Shown: positions 26,155 to 34,975 of the stretch, piece after piece
Position numbering within the stretch: the first letter of the stretch is position 1
Layout of the letters: each line of letters begins with the position of its first letter
Assembly (NCBI RefSeq): GCF_001969265.1
Contig: NZ_CP019304.1
Coordinates: forward strand, 1,116,001 to 1,180,000
Direction: 5' to 3'
Length of the DNA stretch: 64,000 bases
Origin: Arthrobacter sp. QXT-31
Lineage (GTDB): Bacteria > Actinomycetota > Actinomycetes > Actinomycetales > Micrococcaceae
The notes under the pieces: generated by a model
Database searches by the model: none
Seen by the model: only the letters and a program-made list of their open reading frames with translations
Told to the model about the DNA's origin: nothing
Position numbers and translations under genes: made by a program

Positions 26155-27528
26155 CTAGCGTTCGCAAGCAATGCCGTCGGAGTCTCGGTCCAGCGCTGGC
26201 CGGTAGCCCGGTGACCCGACGTACAGCGGCGCGGCACCTGCGGCCTTCGCCGCCGAGCAGTTGGCGTAGTAGGCAGCTGCCGGCGCGGCGGAAAGCGGTG
26301 CAGGCATCACAGGTGCGGAAACTACAGGAGCCGGGGCCGGCGCAGCGGCGGCCGGAGCGGGCGCTACCGGGGCAGGCGCGGCAACGACGGGTTCAGGTTG
26401 AGCGACTGCAGGTGCCGGTGCCGCGACCACCGGCGCCTTCTCGTTTGGTGACGCCAGTTGCCCCGAGCAGTTGGCCAGAATCCTCGCCATGGCGTCGTGT
26501 TCCGCATGGGTAACCCACAGGCTGTACGTCGCCTTCACCGTGATCTGCCGGGAAACATATTCGCACCGAAAGCCCTTGTTCGGCGGCAGCCAGGTGGCCG
26601 CGTCGCCGTCGCCCTTTTGCATGTTGGTGGGACCGTCCGTCGCCTGGAGATTCAGCGGATCGTTGGCGAACGCCCTCCGCTGTTCCGCGGTCAGCTGCTG
26701 TGCGCCCTTCTGCCAGGCGTCGCTGAGGGCAACAACGTGGTCGATCTGCACGGCGCTGCTGGTGGCGCTCCCCCGCAAGAAGTTGATGGCGGTGCCGGTG
26801 TACGGGTCCGCCAGTGTCCCGGACCGCACCTTACAGGGCACGCTGTTTGTGTAGCTGATGGCTGTCAGGTCACGCTTGAGGATGTCGTTCCGCGTGTCGC
26901 AGCCGTTGCGGTCAACGTCAGCCCACGTCTGTCCGAACATTGCCCGGTCATAGCCTGTCTTGGGCGCGCGGCCCTTGACGGGAAGGGCCGCCAGCAGGTC
27001 GATGGCCTTGGTTGCGTAGGCAGGCTGCAACTTCGGCGCTGCTACGTCGGCGCCCTGCGCCACGAGATCGGGGCTGTCCGGATCCAGAGGAGCGCCTGTC
27101 TCCTGCGCGGTTGGTGCGGCCGACGGCGTCGGCGTCACTTTGGCAGTTGTGCTGGCTTCGGCCGGGGCTGGCGAGGCAGCATTCCCCGCCGAGGCGGCCT
27201 CACGGGTTCCCGTACTGGTCCGCGGCAACGCGGCAGCACCGCCTATAAAGAGAGCAAAGGAGACGGCAAGGGCGATGGCCCCCGCTCTCCTCCTCGCCGG
27301 GAGCCACGCCCAGGAACGGCGGCCGGTCGCCAAGACATAGAGACCGGTCAAGGCCACCGTGATGGCCAGGAAGACTAGTGCGCCACCAAGGCCGCCGCTG
27401 AACGCCCCCATGACCATGAATATCGCGGTACTGCTTCCAACAATGAAGGTGGAAGCGCGTGGCTTTTTGGGCGGTCTCGGGCCCGGTGCCGTACCGGTTG
27501 GCCCTGACCGGAAAAGGGTCTCGTGCAT
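26155..27528 (-). CDS. Membrane-anchored HNH nuclease (DUF1524-type) with Excalibur tail
   Basis: A 457-residue protein. ATG 27528 is preferred because GGGGA lies six bases before it; ATG 27534 is in frame. Helices at about 28-66 and 82-100 anchor it in the membrane. A Thr/Ala/Pro linker leads to an HNH domain (175-355) nearly identical to the one at 9396-10280: NGCDTRNDIL, D263-H264 in VQIDHVVALSDAW, FANDPLNLQATDGPTN. A 60-residue Ala/Pro/Val spacer then carries a C-terminal Excalibur domain (YYANCSAAKAAGAAPLY, LDRDSDGIACER). It is probably a wall-facing nuclease. An intrinsic-terminator-like hairpin precedes the start. Confidence 0.87.
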   Translation of the reverse strand: MHETLFRSGPTGTAPGPRPPKKPRASTFIVGSSTAIFMVMGAFSGGLGGALVFLAITVALTGLYVLATGRRSWAWLPARRRAGAIALAVSFALFIGGAAALPRTSTGTREAASAGNAASPAPAEASTTAKVTPTPSAAPTAQETGAPLDPDSPDLVAQGADVAAPKLQPAYATKAIDLLAALPVKGRAPKTGYDRAMFGQTWADVDRNGCDTRNDILKRDLTAISYTNSVPCKVRSGTLADPYTGTAINFLRGSATSSAVQIDHVVALSDAWQKGAQQLTAEQRRAFANDPLNLQATDGPTNMQKGDGDAATWLPPNKGFRCEYVSRQITVKATYSLWVTHAEHDAMARILANCSGQLASPNEKAPVVAAPAPAVAQPEPVVAAPAPVAPAPAAAAPAPAPVVSAPVMPAPLSAAPAAAYYANCSAAKAAGAAPLYVGSPGYRPALDRDSDGIACER

Positions 27529-27548
27529 TGTCATTCCCCATGAATAAA

Positions 27549-27570
27549 GGCCCGGCGAGTCGCCGGGCCC
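27549..27570 (-). terminator. Terminator-like hairpin in the leader of the membrane HNH nuclease gene
   Basis: On the minus strand AAAGGGCCCGGCGA pairs with TCGCCGGGCCTTT (one bulged G) and is followed by TTTATT, about 15 bases before the first ATG. No gene is seen upstream on this strand that it would terminate, so it may be an attenuator for the nuclease gene. Confidence 0.65.
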
Positions 27571-27874
27571 TTTGCTAAGCCGAAATCTTGCTAGTGAAAA
27601 GCCTATTTCTCGGCAGCGCAGGAAAACGAAAACTTCGTCGATCTTGGGACAACGCTGATGGAGTCTTGAGCCGATCTTGAGGGTGCTCGACACAATGGAG
27701 TTTCATTGCTTAACGCGATACCGAGCTGGGTGCTTGGTGGACAGGTCTGCTGGAAGTCGCTGCTTCCTTGGACCATTACCAGCAGCCAGCCATCCCCGCG
27801 CTGGAGGGGTGAGCACGGTGCTAATCTAACTGCGTCGCAGCAGCGGCCATAACTTTTTCCTGGGGGAAATACCA
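27571..27874. other. Divergent intergenic region
   Basis: About 300 bases between the HNH nuclease leader and the Pro-rich membrane protein. Frames inside it overlap the neighbouring gene and have no motif. Promoters are expected here. Confidence 0.45.
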
Positions 27875-28753
27875 ATGACTCATGATCCAAACCAGCCGCC
27901 TGCGCAGCGCCCTGACCAGCAGCACTGGCACCCGCCGCAGTTCGGCCAATATCCACAGCAAGGTGCATTCGGTTCCAACCAGCCGTACCCACCGCAGCAG
28001 GCTAAGCAGCCCCATTTTGCTCCTCCCGGATTTCCTCCCCCGCCAGCTGGGCTGTCGCACCCCCGAAAAGGCCCGTTCGGGGCTTCATTCTGGATTGTCT
28101 CCACGCTGCTTGCGGTGTTGGTTCTGGTCAACATGATGCTGGGCCGTGGCGAGGCGATTCTGATCATTTTGGGCATTGCGGCTGCTTTGACGGGGCTAAT
28201 CTCAATGGGGTCTGAGCGACGGACGTGGGCAAACCTCCCGAACCGGAAATTCGCGATGAGCGTCTGCCTCGCCGGCGTTGCTTCCGTGCTGGTCGGCAGC
28301 GTGGCTGCAGGCACAGACGCCTCCCACGATGCACGGATAGTCCGTGAGGCTCAGCCCGCGACGAGTGCCGAACTGGAAGCAGCAGCGGCCGCCAAATTGA
28401 AGGCTCGCGAGGACGCGCTAGCCAAATCGGAGGCCGAATCTGCTGCGAAATTGAAAGCTCGTGAAGACGCGGTCACTGCCCGGGAGACTGCTGCCCGCAC
28501 CGCCGAATCCAAAGCCGCAGTCAAGTCCTTCGGCCAGGGAGTCTGGACCGTGGGCAAGGACATCGAGCCTGGCGACTATAAGACAACGAAAACCGTTGTT
28601 GGTGACTGCTCTTGGAAGATCACGCGCACAGGGAGCAACGGCGGCGACTACATCGATTACGACTTTTCGGTCTCTGGGGGTCGCCCCATGGTTTCACTGG
28701 TGGAGGGCCAGACATTTGACTCCGACGGGTGCGGCGACTGGGCTAAACAGTAG
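27875..28753 (+). CDS. Pro-rich membrane protein with coiled coil and C-terminal beta domain
   Basis: A 292-residue protein from ATG 27875 (TGGGGGA upstream). Residues 1-65 are Pro/Gln-rich. Two close helices (about 70-105) and a third (about 127-148) cross the membrane. Residues 155-210 are a charged coiled coil with a repeated AAKLKAREDA unit. The C-terminal 75 residues (GVWTVGKDIEPGDYKTTK, CSWKI, VSLVEGQTFDSDGCGDW) form a small two-cysteine beta domain that recurs on other actinobacterial surface proteins. The layout resembles the TM2 protein at 12845: disordered Pro-rich cytoplasmic tail, membrane core, outward domain. Confidence 0.8.
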   Translation: MTHDPNQPPAQRPDQQHWHPPQFGQYPQQGAFGSNQPYPPQQAKQPHFAPPGFPPPPAGLSHPRKGPFGASFWIVSTLLAVLVLVNMMLGRGEAILIILGIAAALTGLISMGSERRTWANLPNRKFAMSVCLAGVASVLVGSVAAGTDASHDARIVREAQPATSAELEAAAAAKLKAREDALAKSEAESAAKLKAREDAVTARETAARTAESKAAVKSFGQGVWTVGKDIEPGDYKTTKTVVGDCSWKITRTGSNGGDYIDYDFSVSGGRPMVSLVEGQTFDSDGCGDWAKQ

Positions 28754-28776
28754 CCACTCTGCGAGCCACGGGATCT

Positions 28777-30162
28777 TCATACTTTCCGTTCCTGCCACAG
28801 CAGCGACACCACGAACGTAAGCGCGGAGAGCGCCAGCATCACCAGCACCACGCGGCCCCAGTTGTCCTGGTTCACGCCGGTGCCGTAGAAGATGCCTATC
28901 ATCACCGTGGCACTGATGGCCCCGACGTACCGGCAGGTCTGGAAGATCCCGGCGGCCACCCCCCTTTCCTCCGGTGCCGCAGAAAGGTACAGCCCTTGAT
29001 TGTAAGCGATGCTGACCGACCCGTACGGCACGCCCATCAGGGCGGTCAGCAGCAGCACCAGTGGGGGGAAGAACGACGCGGTCAGGAGCCAGAGTGCCGC
29101 TGCCGCAATGCCAAGAAGGACCACGCCGGCCAGCAGCACCCGCCGCACGCCGAACCGGTCGATCGCACGGACGGCGAGCGGCGTGACGACGACGGACATG
29201 GCCGCCAGCGGCAGCATCAGCGCACCGACCAGTCCGGGGTTGTAGCCGCCGGCCTCCTGCAGCAACTGGGGCAGGCCGAAGAACGCGAAGTAGTAGACGC
29301 CGCTGAACACGGTAAAGCCGAGGTAGACCATCAGCAGGGGCCGGTTCCTGCCGAGCAGCCGCAGGTCCAGGAACGGCCGGTCGAAGCGCAGCTCGCGCCA
29401 GGCGAACAGGACAGCCAGGACCATCGCCCCGCCGAGCAGCCACCAGCGGTAGCCGGGCAGCGCGTTCAGCAGGCCCATGAGCAGCAGCACCAGGCCGCCG
29501 GTGAAGGCGAGGATGCCGGGAATGTCCGAGTCGCGGAGCAGGGTGGCGACGCTGCCCTGCTCCTTGTGCTCGTCCGGCGGGGCGACCTTCCGCACGATGA
29601 GCAGCGCGGCGAGGGCCAGCGGCACGTTGATCAGGAACAGGGCCTGCCAGCCGACCAGGCTCACCAGCAGCCCGCCAACTACCGGGCCCACCGCTGCCCC
29701 CGACGTGTTGGCCATCTGGATGCGGCCGAGCGGCCTCGTTGAAGTGGTGTCCGCCAGCCGCGCCAGGGTGCCGACCATGACCACGGCACTCGGGTACGCC
29801 GTCGCCGTTCCGAGCGCCATGAGGGCACGGGCGATACAGACGAACACGAAGTTGGGCGAGAAGGGCGCCAGCGCGCAAGACACCGCCACCAACCCCATGC
29901 CGAGCATGAACAGTTTCCGCGGCCCGAACCGGTCGGCGAGACGACCCATCAGCGGCTGGCCAGCCGCCGAGGTGATGTAGAAGGCGGTGATCACCCAGGT
30001 CACGGTGGCGACGTCGAGGCTGAAGTCCTCGCGCAGCACCACGAGCGCTACGGCGATCATCGACGAGTTAAGCGGATTCAGCGCGGTGCCGAGACTGAGA
30101 CCAGCCACAGCAAGGCCGGTGCGCTGGCGAGTTCTGTTGCCTGTGCGGGGAGAGTTGCTCAC
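28777..30162 (-). CDS. MFS transporter, DHA2 family (multidrug efflux type)
   Basis: A 461-residue transporter. GTG 30162 is chosen since GGAAGAC lies before it and the preceding 35 codons are not protein-like. Fourteen-helix features are visible: LNSSMIAVALVVLREDFSLDVATVTWVITAFYIT, MGRLADRFGPRKLFMLGM, ARALMALGTATAYPSAVVM, and SGAAVGPVVGGLLVSLVGWQALFLINVP. The substrate is unknown. It is divergent from the DUF4352-like lipoprotein gene. Confidence 0.85.
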   Translation of the reverse strand: MSNSPRTGNRTRQRTGLAVAGLSLGTALNPLNSSMIAVALVVLREDFSLDVATVTWVITAFYITSAAGQPLMGRLADRFGPRKLFMLGMGLVAVSCALAPFSPNFVFVCIARALMALGTATAYPSAVVMVGTLARLADTTSTRPLGRIQMANTSGAAVGPVVGGLLVSLVGWQALFLINVPLALAALLIVRKVAPPDEHKEQGSVATLLRDSDIPGILAFTGGLVLLLMGLLNALPGYRWWLLGGAMVLAVLFAWRELRFDRPFLDLRLLGRNRPLLMVYLGFTVFSGVYYFAFFGLPQLLQEAGGYNPGLVGALMLPLAAMSVVVTPLAVRAIDRFGVRRVLLAGVVLLGIAAAALWLLTASFFPPLVLLLTALMGVPYGSVSIAYNQGLYLSAAPEERGVAAGIFQTCRYVGAISATVMIGIFYGTGVNQDNWGRVVLVMLALSALTFVVSLLWQERKV

Positions 30163-30338
30163 GGCAACAGTCTTCCGTATCAAATGCTGGTCCAGCGAAA
30201 AATTGATGCGAAGAGTGTGCACATGGAAGTTAGACGGGCTGCTACGCCGTAACCATTGCGTCTTCAACGATTATTGTCCGACTCGTCCCATATGCTGACT
30301 GAGCAATTCCGTTCGTACTCACCCAATGGGGAACACCA

Positions 30339-30968
30339 ATGAATAAGAAAATCACCGCGGCACTGTCGCTGTCGGTACTGCCGCTGTTGCTTGCCGCCTG
30401 CGGAAGCTCACCGCAAGCGGCCCCCACAGCACCCACGGTCGAACCTGCGACAGGCAGTCAGTCCGCTTCAGCCAGTGCTACCGCATCCCCGACGGCTACG
30501 GCGGAAAGCACGAAGTCTAGCAGGGGAAACCTGGTTAAGAAGGTCGGGGAAGGCGCATCAGTGACCGACAACGGCAAAACTGTGGCAAGCTTCGTCATCA
30601 AGTCCATTCAGGTGGACCCCAAGTGCACTAACCCCTCAGCAATGCCATCGAAGAACGGGCACTTCGTAGCGTTGGAGGTTTCTATGCAAACTGATGCCGC
30701 CCTTGCGGAGTCTGTGAACCCGCAGTTCGGTCTGGCCGGATATGCATGGAAAGCAATCGCCGCCAATGGGACAACGTTCAACGGTGATCTGATGAGCTTC
30801 GAATCGATCATGTGCCTGCCAGAGGCTGAGAACTTTCCCTCAGCGCTCGGCCCCGGAGAAAAGGCAACCGGAAAGATCATCCTGGACGTCCCCACTCCGA
30901 CAGGCGTCCTTGTCCACAAACAGGGTTTCATGCCCACCGGCTGGGAATGGCAGTACCCGGCTAAGTAA
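30339..30968 (+). CDS. DUF4352-like lipoprotein
   Basis: A 209-residue exported lipoprotein: MNKKITAALSLSVLPLLLAACG with lipobox cysteine C21, a Ser/Thr/Ala-rich linker to about residue 65, and a beta-sandwich domain (GASVTDNGKTVASFVIKSI, GHFVALEVSMQ, PGEKATGKIILDVP, WEWQYP) of the DUF4352/telomere-repeat-binding-like immunoglobulin group. GGGGAA provides the ribosome-binding site. Probably a surface-bound binding protein of unknown ligand. Confidence 0.8.
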   Translation: MNKKITAALSLSVLPLLLAACGSSPQAAPTAPTVEPATGSQSASASATASPTATAESTKSSRGNLVKKVGEGASVTDNGKTVASFVIKSIQVDPKCTNPSAMPSKNGHFVALEVSMQTDAALAESVNPQFGLAGYAWKAIAANGTTFNGDLMSFESIMCLPEAENFPSALGPGEKATGKIILDVPTPTGVLVHKQGFMPTGWEWQYPAK

Positions 30969-30977
30969 AGACGAAAT

Positions 30978-31017
30978 GAGCGGCCCCTCGTATGCAAGTT
31001 GAGCCGGGGGGTTGCTC
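30978..31017. terminator. Hairpin between convergent genes
   Basis: GAGCGGCCCC pairs with GGGGTTGCTC (two G-U pairs) around a 20-base loop, between the lipoprotein gene and the carbon-nitrogen hydrolase gene. Confidence 0.4.
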
Positions 31018-31041
31018 GTTCGTACGATTTTCTCCGCAGCC

Positions 31042-31824
31042 CTACCCCAGCCGCCGCTGCCGGAACATCGGAAACTGCTCCCGCACCCGCGCCACGGTAG
31101 AGAGCGACACCTCCACCGCCCGCACCCCCGGCGCCAGCCCGAGGTCGGCCTCGACGTACCCCATCGGATCCACCAGCAGGCTCCGCCCCACGGAGACCGG
31201 CGGGGCCTGGCAAACGCCGACGACGTAGACGCTGTTCTCGATCGCCCGGGCCGCGTTCAAAGCCAGCCACTGCTCCGTCTTGTGTGTGCCCGGCACCCAG
31301 GACGAGCAGACCAGCAAAACCTGCGCGCCGGCGTCGGCCAGGGACCTGGCCAGCTCCGGGAACCGCAGGTCATAGCAGGTCATCAGCCCGAACCGCGCTC
31401 CCCCGGCCTCGAAGACCACGGGCTCGGTGGACGGCCCCGGCTTGATGTACGTCGACTCCCCGAAGCCCTGAGCGTCGAACAGGTGGATCTTCCGGTACAC
31501 GGCCAGCCGCTCACCGGAAGGACCATAGGCCACCAGCGTGTTGTACGCCCGGCCCTCCTCGTCGGACGTCTCCACCACGCCCGCCACCAGCGTGATGCCG
31601 TGGCGGGCCGCGGTGGCCGCAAGTTCCCGGCAGACGGGGCCGTACAGCGGCTCTGCCATCGCCGGGAACGAGGCGTCCACGATCTTTTTCTCGTAGGTGG
31701 CGTATTCCGGGAAGGCCACCAGCGTGGCGCCATCAGCAGCAGCGGACGCGGCGAACCCGTCGATCGCGGCCAGGTTCGCCCGGATGTCCGTGCCGGACTC
31801 CAGCTGCCCGAGCGCTATCCTCAC
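31042..31824 (-). CDS. Carbon-nitrogen hydrolase (omega-amidase/deaminated-glutathione-amidase type)
   Basis: A 260-residue cytoplasmic hydrolase from GTG 31824 (GGAGGG upstream). The nitrilase-superfamily triad is complete: E40 (VAFPEY), K112 (VYRKIHLFD) and C150 (MTCYDLRFPE). Length and the RKIHLFDA/TCYDLRFPE motifs fit the Nit1/Nit2/YafV-like amidases acting on alpha-keto acid amides or similar small amides. It ends a three-gene operon with an APC permease and a second nitrilase-family enzyme, so the substrate is probably an imported nitrogen compound. Confidence 0.88.
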   Translation of the reverse strand: MRIALGQLESGTDIRANLAAIDGFAASAAADGATLVAFPEYATYEKKIVDASFPAMAEPLYGPVCRELAATAARHGITLVAGVVETSDEEGRAYNTLVAYGPSGERLAVYRKIHLFDAQGFGESTYIKPGPSTEPVVFEAGGARFGLMTCYDLRFPELARSLADAGAQVLLVCSSWVPGTHKTEQWLALNAARAIENSVYVVGVCQAPPVSVGRSLLVDPMGYVEADLGLAPGVRAVEVSLSTVARVREQFPMFRQRRLG

Positions 31825-31861
31825 GCGCGTCCCTCCAGTTTCCTAGAAAGCCAGTAAAACC

Positions 31862-33214
31862 CTAGGCCGCGGCCTCCACGGTGGCCTTCTCCGTCGTCGT
31901 CATTTCCGGCGGAGCGGCGCGGAAGCCGCGGGTGATCAGCGCCAGGACCACCACGCCCAGTGCCAGCCAGGACAGTCCCAGCGTAATGGCGTTGCTGTCC
32001 AGCTGGGAGAGCAGGTACGCGCAGATGATGGCGCCCACCGCAGGGACCACCACGTACGAAACAAAGTTCAGCTGCTCCCCCGCCCGGCGCCGGCGCACGT
32101 AGTGAAACACCACGGCAACGTTGACCAGCGTGAAGGCGGTGAAGGCGCCGAAGTTGATGAACGACGTCGACGTCGCCACGTCCAGGAAGATCGCGATCAG
32201 GCCGACGGCGCCCGTGACCACCAGGTTCACCACCGGGGTGTGGAACTTCGCGTTCAGCCGGCCGAACACGGCCTTGGGCAGCACCGAGTCGCGGCCCATG
32301 GCGTAGACCAGGCGGGAGGCGCTGGCCTGCGCGGCGAGGCCCGAGGCGAACTGCGCCACCACCAGCCCGGCGAGGAACACCGCGCCGAAGAGCTGCCCGC
32401 CGATCTGCAGCGCGATGGCGCTGGCCGCGGACGCCGAGTCCTCGAACACGCCGCCGGGGTGCACCAGCTGGGTGACGTAGGAGACGGCCACGAAAATGCC
32501 GCCGCCGATCAGCGCGATGAGCATGATCGCCCGGGGGACGTTGCGGCGCGGGTCCACGGTTTCCTCGGTGAGGGTGGTGACGGCGTCGAACCCCAGGAAC
32601 GAGTATGCCGCGATGGCCGCCCCGGCGGAGATGGTGGCGAAGCTGGAGGTGCCGTTGAAGAACGGCTCCGTGCTGGCCAGGCCGCCGGCGCCGGAGGCGG
32701 ACACCACGCTGCCGATGGCCAGCGCTACGAAGATCACGATCACCAGCAGCTGGAACGCCATCAGCACGTAGTTGGCCTTGTCCGCCACCTTGATGCCCAG
32801 GATGTTCAGCACCGTGGTGATGAGGATGAAGCACACAATCCACAGCCACATGGGCACGCCCGGGAACTGCGCGTTCAGGTACGAGCTGCCGATCAGCCAG
32901 ATCACCATGGGCAGGAACAGGTAGTCCAGCAGGATCGCCCAGCCCACCAGGAACCCCATCCGGGAATCGATCGACTTCCGCACGTACGTGTAGGCGGAGC
33001 CGGCCACCGGGTAGGCCACCGCCATCCGGCCGTAGCTGTGCGCGGTGAACAGCATGGCCAGCATCGCCACGAGGTAGGCCGACGGCGCCGCCCCGCCCGT
33101 GGTCTCGGCGATGAGGCCGAAGATGGCCAGGACGATCAGCGGGGTCAGGTACGCCAGGCCGAACAGCACCAGCGAGGGCAGCTTCAGCGTGCGGGTCAGG
33201 GTTGGTGTGGTCAC
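31862..33214 (-). CDS. APC-family amino-acid/amine permease
   Basis: A 450-residue, 12-helix transporter. GTG 33214 is preferred because AAGGAA lies six bases upstream; ATG 33232 is in frame but lacks a site and overlaps the previous gene. Family segments: LPSLVLFGLAYLTPLIVLAIFG in helix 1, GSAYTYVRKSIDSRMGFLVGWAILLDY, and GFDAVTTLTEETVDPRRNVPRAI after helix 6. The operon position between two amidases suggests uptake of an amine, amide or amino acid that they degrade. Confidence 0.88.
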   Translation of the reverse strand: MTTPTLTRTLKLPSLVLFGLAYLTPLIVLAIFGLIAETTGGAAPSAYLVAMLAMLFTAHSYGRMAVAYPVAGSAYTYVRKSIDSRMGFLVGWAILLDYLFLPMVIWLIGSSYLNAQFPGVPMWLWIVCFILITTVLNILGIKVADKANYVLMAFQLLVIVIFVALAIGSVVSASGAGGLASTEPFFNGTSSFATISAGAAIAAYSFLGFDAVTTLTEETVDPRRNVPRAIMLIALIGGGIFVAVSYVTQLVHPGGVFEDSASAASAIALQIGGQLFGAVFLAGLVVAQFASGLAAQASASRLVYAMGRDSVLPKAVFGRLNAKFHTPVVNLVVTGAVGLIAIFLDVATSTSFINFGAFTAFTLVNVAVVFHYVRRRRAGEQLNFVSYVVVPAVGAIICAYLLSQLDSNAITLGLSWLALGVVVLALITRGFRAAPPEMTTTEKATVEAAA

Positions 33215-33224
33215 GTGGGTTTCC

Positions 33225-34103
33225 TTAGGCATTGAAAGTGGGGGGCGTCCAGGTCAGCGGATTGATCCGCCCCTGGTAGACGGGAAGTTCGACGGCGGCC
33301 TCGCCGTCCCGGAACTGGGACCAGGGACGGTTGAGGTTCTCCGTCCCGTGGGTGCGGACGTGCCCGACGGCGGCCAGGTCCAGGTCCGCTGTCAGCAGCA
33401 CCTCTGCGTCGCCGTCGGCTTCCGTGATGGTGTTGCCCTCGGGGTCGACGATGAGGCTTTTCCCTTGGCCGGTGGGGCCGGCGCAGTTGACGCTGACCAC
33501 GAACACCTGGTTCACGATGGCGTTCGCCTTGGCCAGCACCAGCTCCTGCCGCCGGTCCGGGGTGGTGGTCTTGACGACGTTGAGGATCACCTCGGCGCCC
33601 ATCCAGGCGAGCTGGCGGGACACCTCCGGGTACCAGGCGTCGTAGCAGATGTTCAGGCCCACCCGGCCGATCCCGGCCAGGTCCACGGTGGTGAACCGAT
33701 CACCGGGGTCGTACGGCTCGAACGGGCGCCAGGGGAAGATCTTCCGGTAGTAGCCGGCCAGCTCCCCCTCCGGGGACAGCACCAGCTGGGTGTTGAACAG
33801 CTGGCCTCCCGGGCCACGCTCGCAGACGCTGCCCGGCACCAGCCAGATGCCCAGGTCGGCGGCGAGCTCCTTCAGCTCCTTGACTCTTGGTCCGTCCAGC
33901 GGTTCAGCCGAATCCTGCAGCGCCTCAGTGCGCTGCCGGTCCGGGTTGCCGTCGCCGAAGAGATGGAGCTCCGGGAAAACCACCAGCCTGCTGTCCGGCT
34001 TGGTGTCCAGGGCTGCCGCGACCTCGTCCGCGAAGGCCGAAACGGGTTCGCCGATCAGCCGCGGCCGGGCCTGGGCAGCAATGAGGGGAAGGATGCGTTG
34101 CAT
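33225..34103 (-). CDS. Nitrilase-family carbon-nitrogen hydrolase
   Basis: A 292-residue enzyme from ATG 34103 (GGAG seven bases upstream). Catalytic residues E45 (VVFPELHLFG), K121 (YYRKIFPW) and C153 (NICYDAWYPE) are all present. The RKIFPWRPFEPYDPGDRF segment differs from the operon's other hydrolase, so they probably act on different substrates or successive steps. First gene of the operon, divergent from the GntR gene; likely regulated by it through the intergenic palindrome. Confidence 0.88.
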   Translation of the reverse strand: MQRILPLIAAQARPRLIGEPVSAFADEVAAALDTKPDSRLVVFPELHLFGDGNPDRQRTEALQDSAEPLDGPRVKELKELAADLGIWLVPGSVCERGPGGQLFNTQLVLSPEGELAGYYRKIFPWRPFEPYDPGDRFTTVDLAGIGRVGLNICYDAWYPEVSRQLAWMGAEVILNVVKTTTPDRRQELVLAKANAIVNQVFVVSVNCAGPTGQGKSLIVDPEGNTITEADGDAEVLLTADLDLAAVGHVRTHGTENLNRPWSQFRDGEAAVELPVYQGRINPLTWTPPTFNA

Positions 34104-34143
34104 GGGTTTACTCCAGAACTGGGGTGTGATCTGGAATATATTA

Positions 34144-34156
34144 GATCAGAATGATC
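34144..34156. promoter_or_regulatory. Putative GntR operator
   Basis: GATCAGAATGATC is a perfect 5-bp inverted repeat with a 3-base centre in the 74-base gap between the divergent nitrilase and GntR genes. Confidence 0.55.
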
Positions 34157-34177
34157 GAATTATGGGAAGGGGTGCCG

Positions 34178-34975
34178 ATGGGCCGTAAAGTAGCGGATAT
34201 GACCCGACAGCTGGAGGACGCCCCCCCCCCCGCCGGCGCTTCCTCCGCCATCGGTGGCGGCGCCCTGGCCGGCATCGACCGCCGCAGTGCCATCGATGCC
34301 GTCCGGCTGCGCATCGGCATGGCCATTTCGCTCGGGCTGCTCAAACCCGGCGAGCGCCTGCCCGATCAGGAGGACGTGGCGCTGGGCCTGTCCGTCAGCC
34401 CGATCACCGCCCGCCGTGCGCTGGCAAGCCTGGCGGACCAGGGCGTGGTGGTGCGCCGCCGCGGCCGGGCCGGCGGGACGTTCGTGGCGGACGAGCCGCC
34501 GCGGGACGTGCTGGCGGAGCTCACGGCATCACCGGCAGAGTCGCAGGCGGTGAACCGGCTGGTGGACCGGCGGCTCCTGTTCGAGTGCGCGGTGACGCAC
34601 TATGCGGCTGTGAATGCTTCCGGCGAGCAGTTGGACGAGCTGGAGCGGCTGACCCGGGAGATGGCGGAGTCCACGGACTGGTCGGCGTACCACCTGGCGG
34701 ACGAGCAGTTCCACCAGCTGGTGGGCACGGCGTCCTGCCTGGGGACCGCCGTCGGGGTTTATCACGAGACGCTGGCCGAGCTCTACGCCTATTTCATCCC
34801 CTACCCCATCGAGCTGCTGCACAAATCCAACCGCGACCACATCGCACTGGTGGCGGCGCTGCGCGCCGGAGACGGGGACACCGCCGTCGAGATCTCCCGG
34901 AAGCACGTGGACATCCTGCACCGGACGATGTTCATGGGCCTGGCGGAGGGCGGTCCGGGGTCACCGCCCGGGTAA
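34178..34975 (+). CDS. GntR/FadR-family transcriptional regulator
   Basis: A 265-residue repressor-type protein. ATG 34178 is chosen for the GGAAGGGG site; ATG 34151 is in frame. Residues about 30-95 are the winged helix (SAIDAVRLRIGMAI, LLKPGERLPDQEDVALGLSVSPITARRALASLADQGVVVRRRGRAGGTFV). The C-terminal all-helical FCD domain (LLFECAVTHYAAV, DEQFHQLV, RDHIALVAALRAGD, AVEISRKHVDIL) binds the effector. It probably senses the substrate of the divergent hydrolase/permease operon. An 11-C homopolymer lies at codons 15-18. Confidence 0.87.
   Translation: MGRKVADMTRQLEDAPPPAGASSAIGGGALAGIDRRSAIDAVRLRIGMAISLGLLKPGERLPDQEDVALGLSVSPITARRALASLADQGVVVRRRGRAGGTFVADEPPRDVLAELTASPAESQAVNRLVDRRLLFECAVTHYAAVNASGEQLDELERLTREMAESTDWSAYHLADEQFHQLVGTASCLGTAVGVYHETLAELYAYFIPYPIELLHKSNRDHIALVAALRAGDGDTAVEISRKHVDILHRTMFMGLAEGGPGSPPG
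34221..34231 (+). repeat. Poly(C) 11-mer inside the GntR gene
   Basis: Eleven consecutive C bases encode Ala-Pro-Pro-Pro near the N-terminus, ahead of the DNA-binding domain. Gain or loss of one base would abolish the protein. Confidence 0.9.

Noticed and set aside
32102..33235. A 377-codon open frame on the plus strand
   Set aside because: It is antisense to the APC permease and rich in Gly, His, Arg and Val with no motif.
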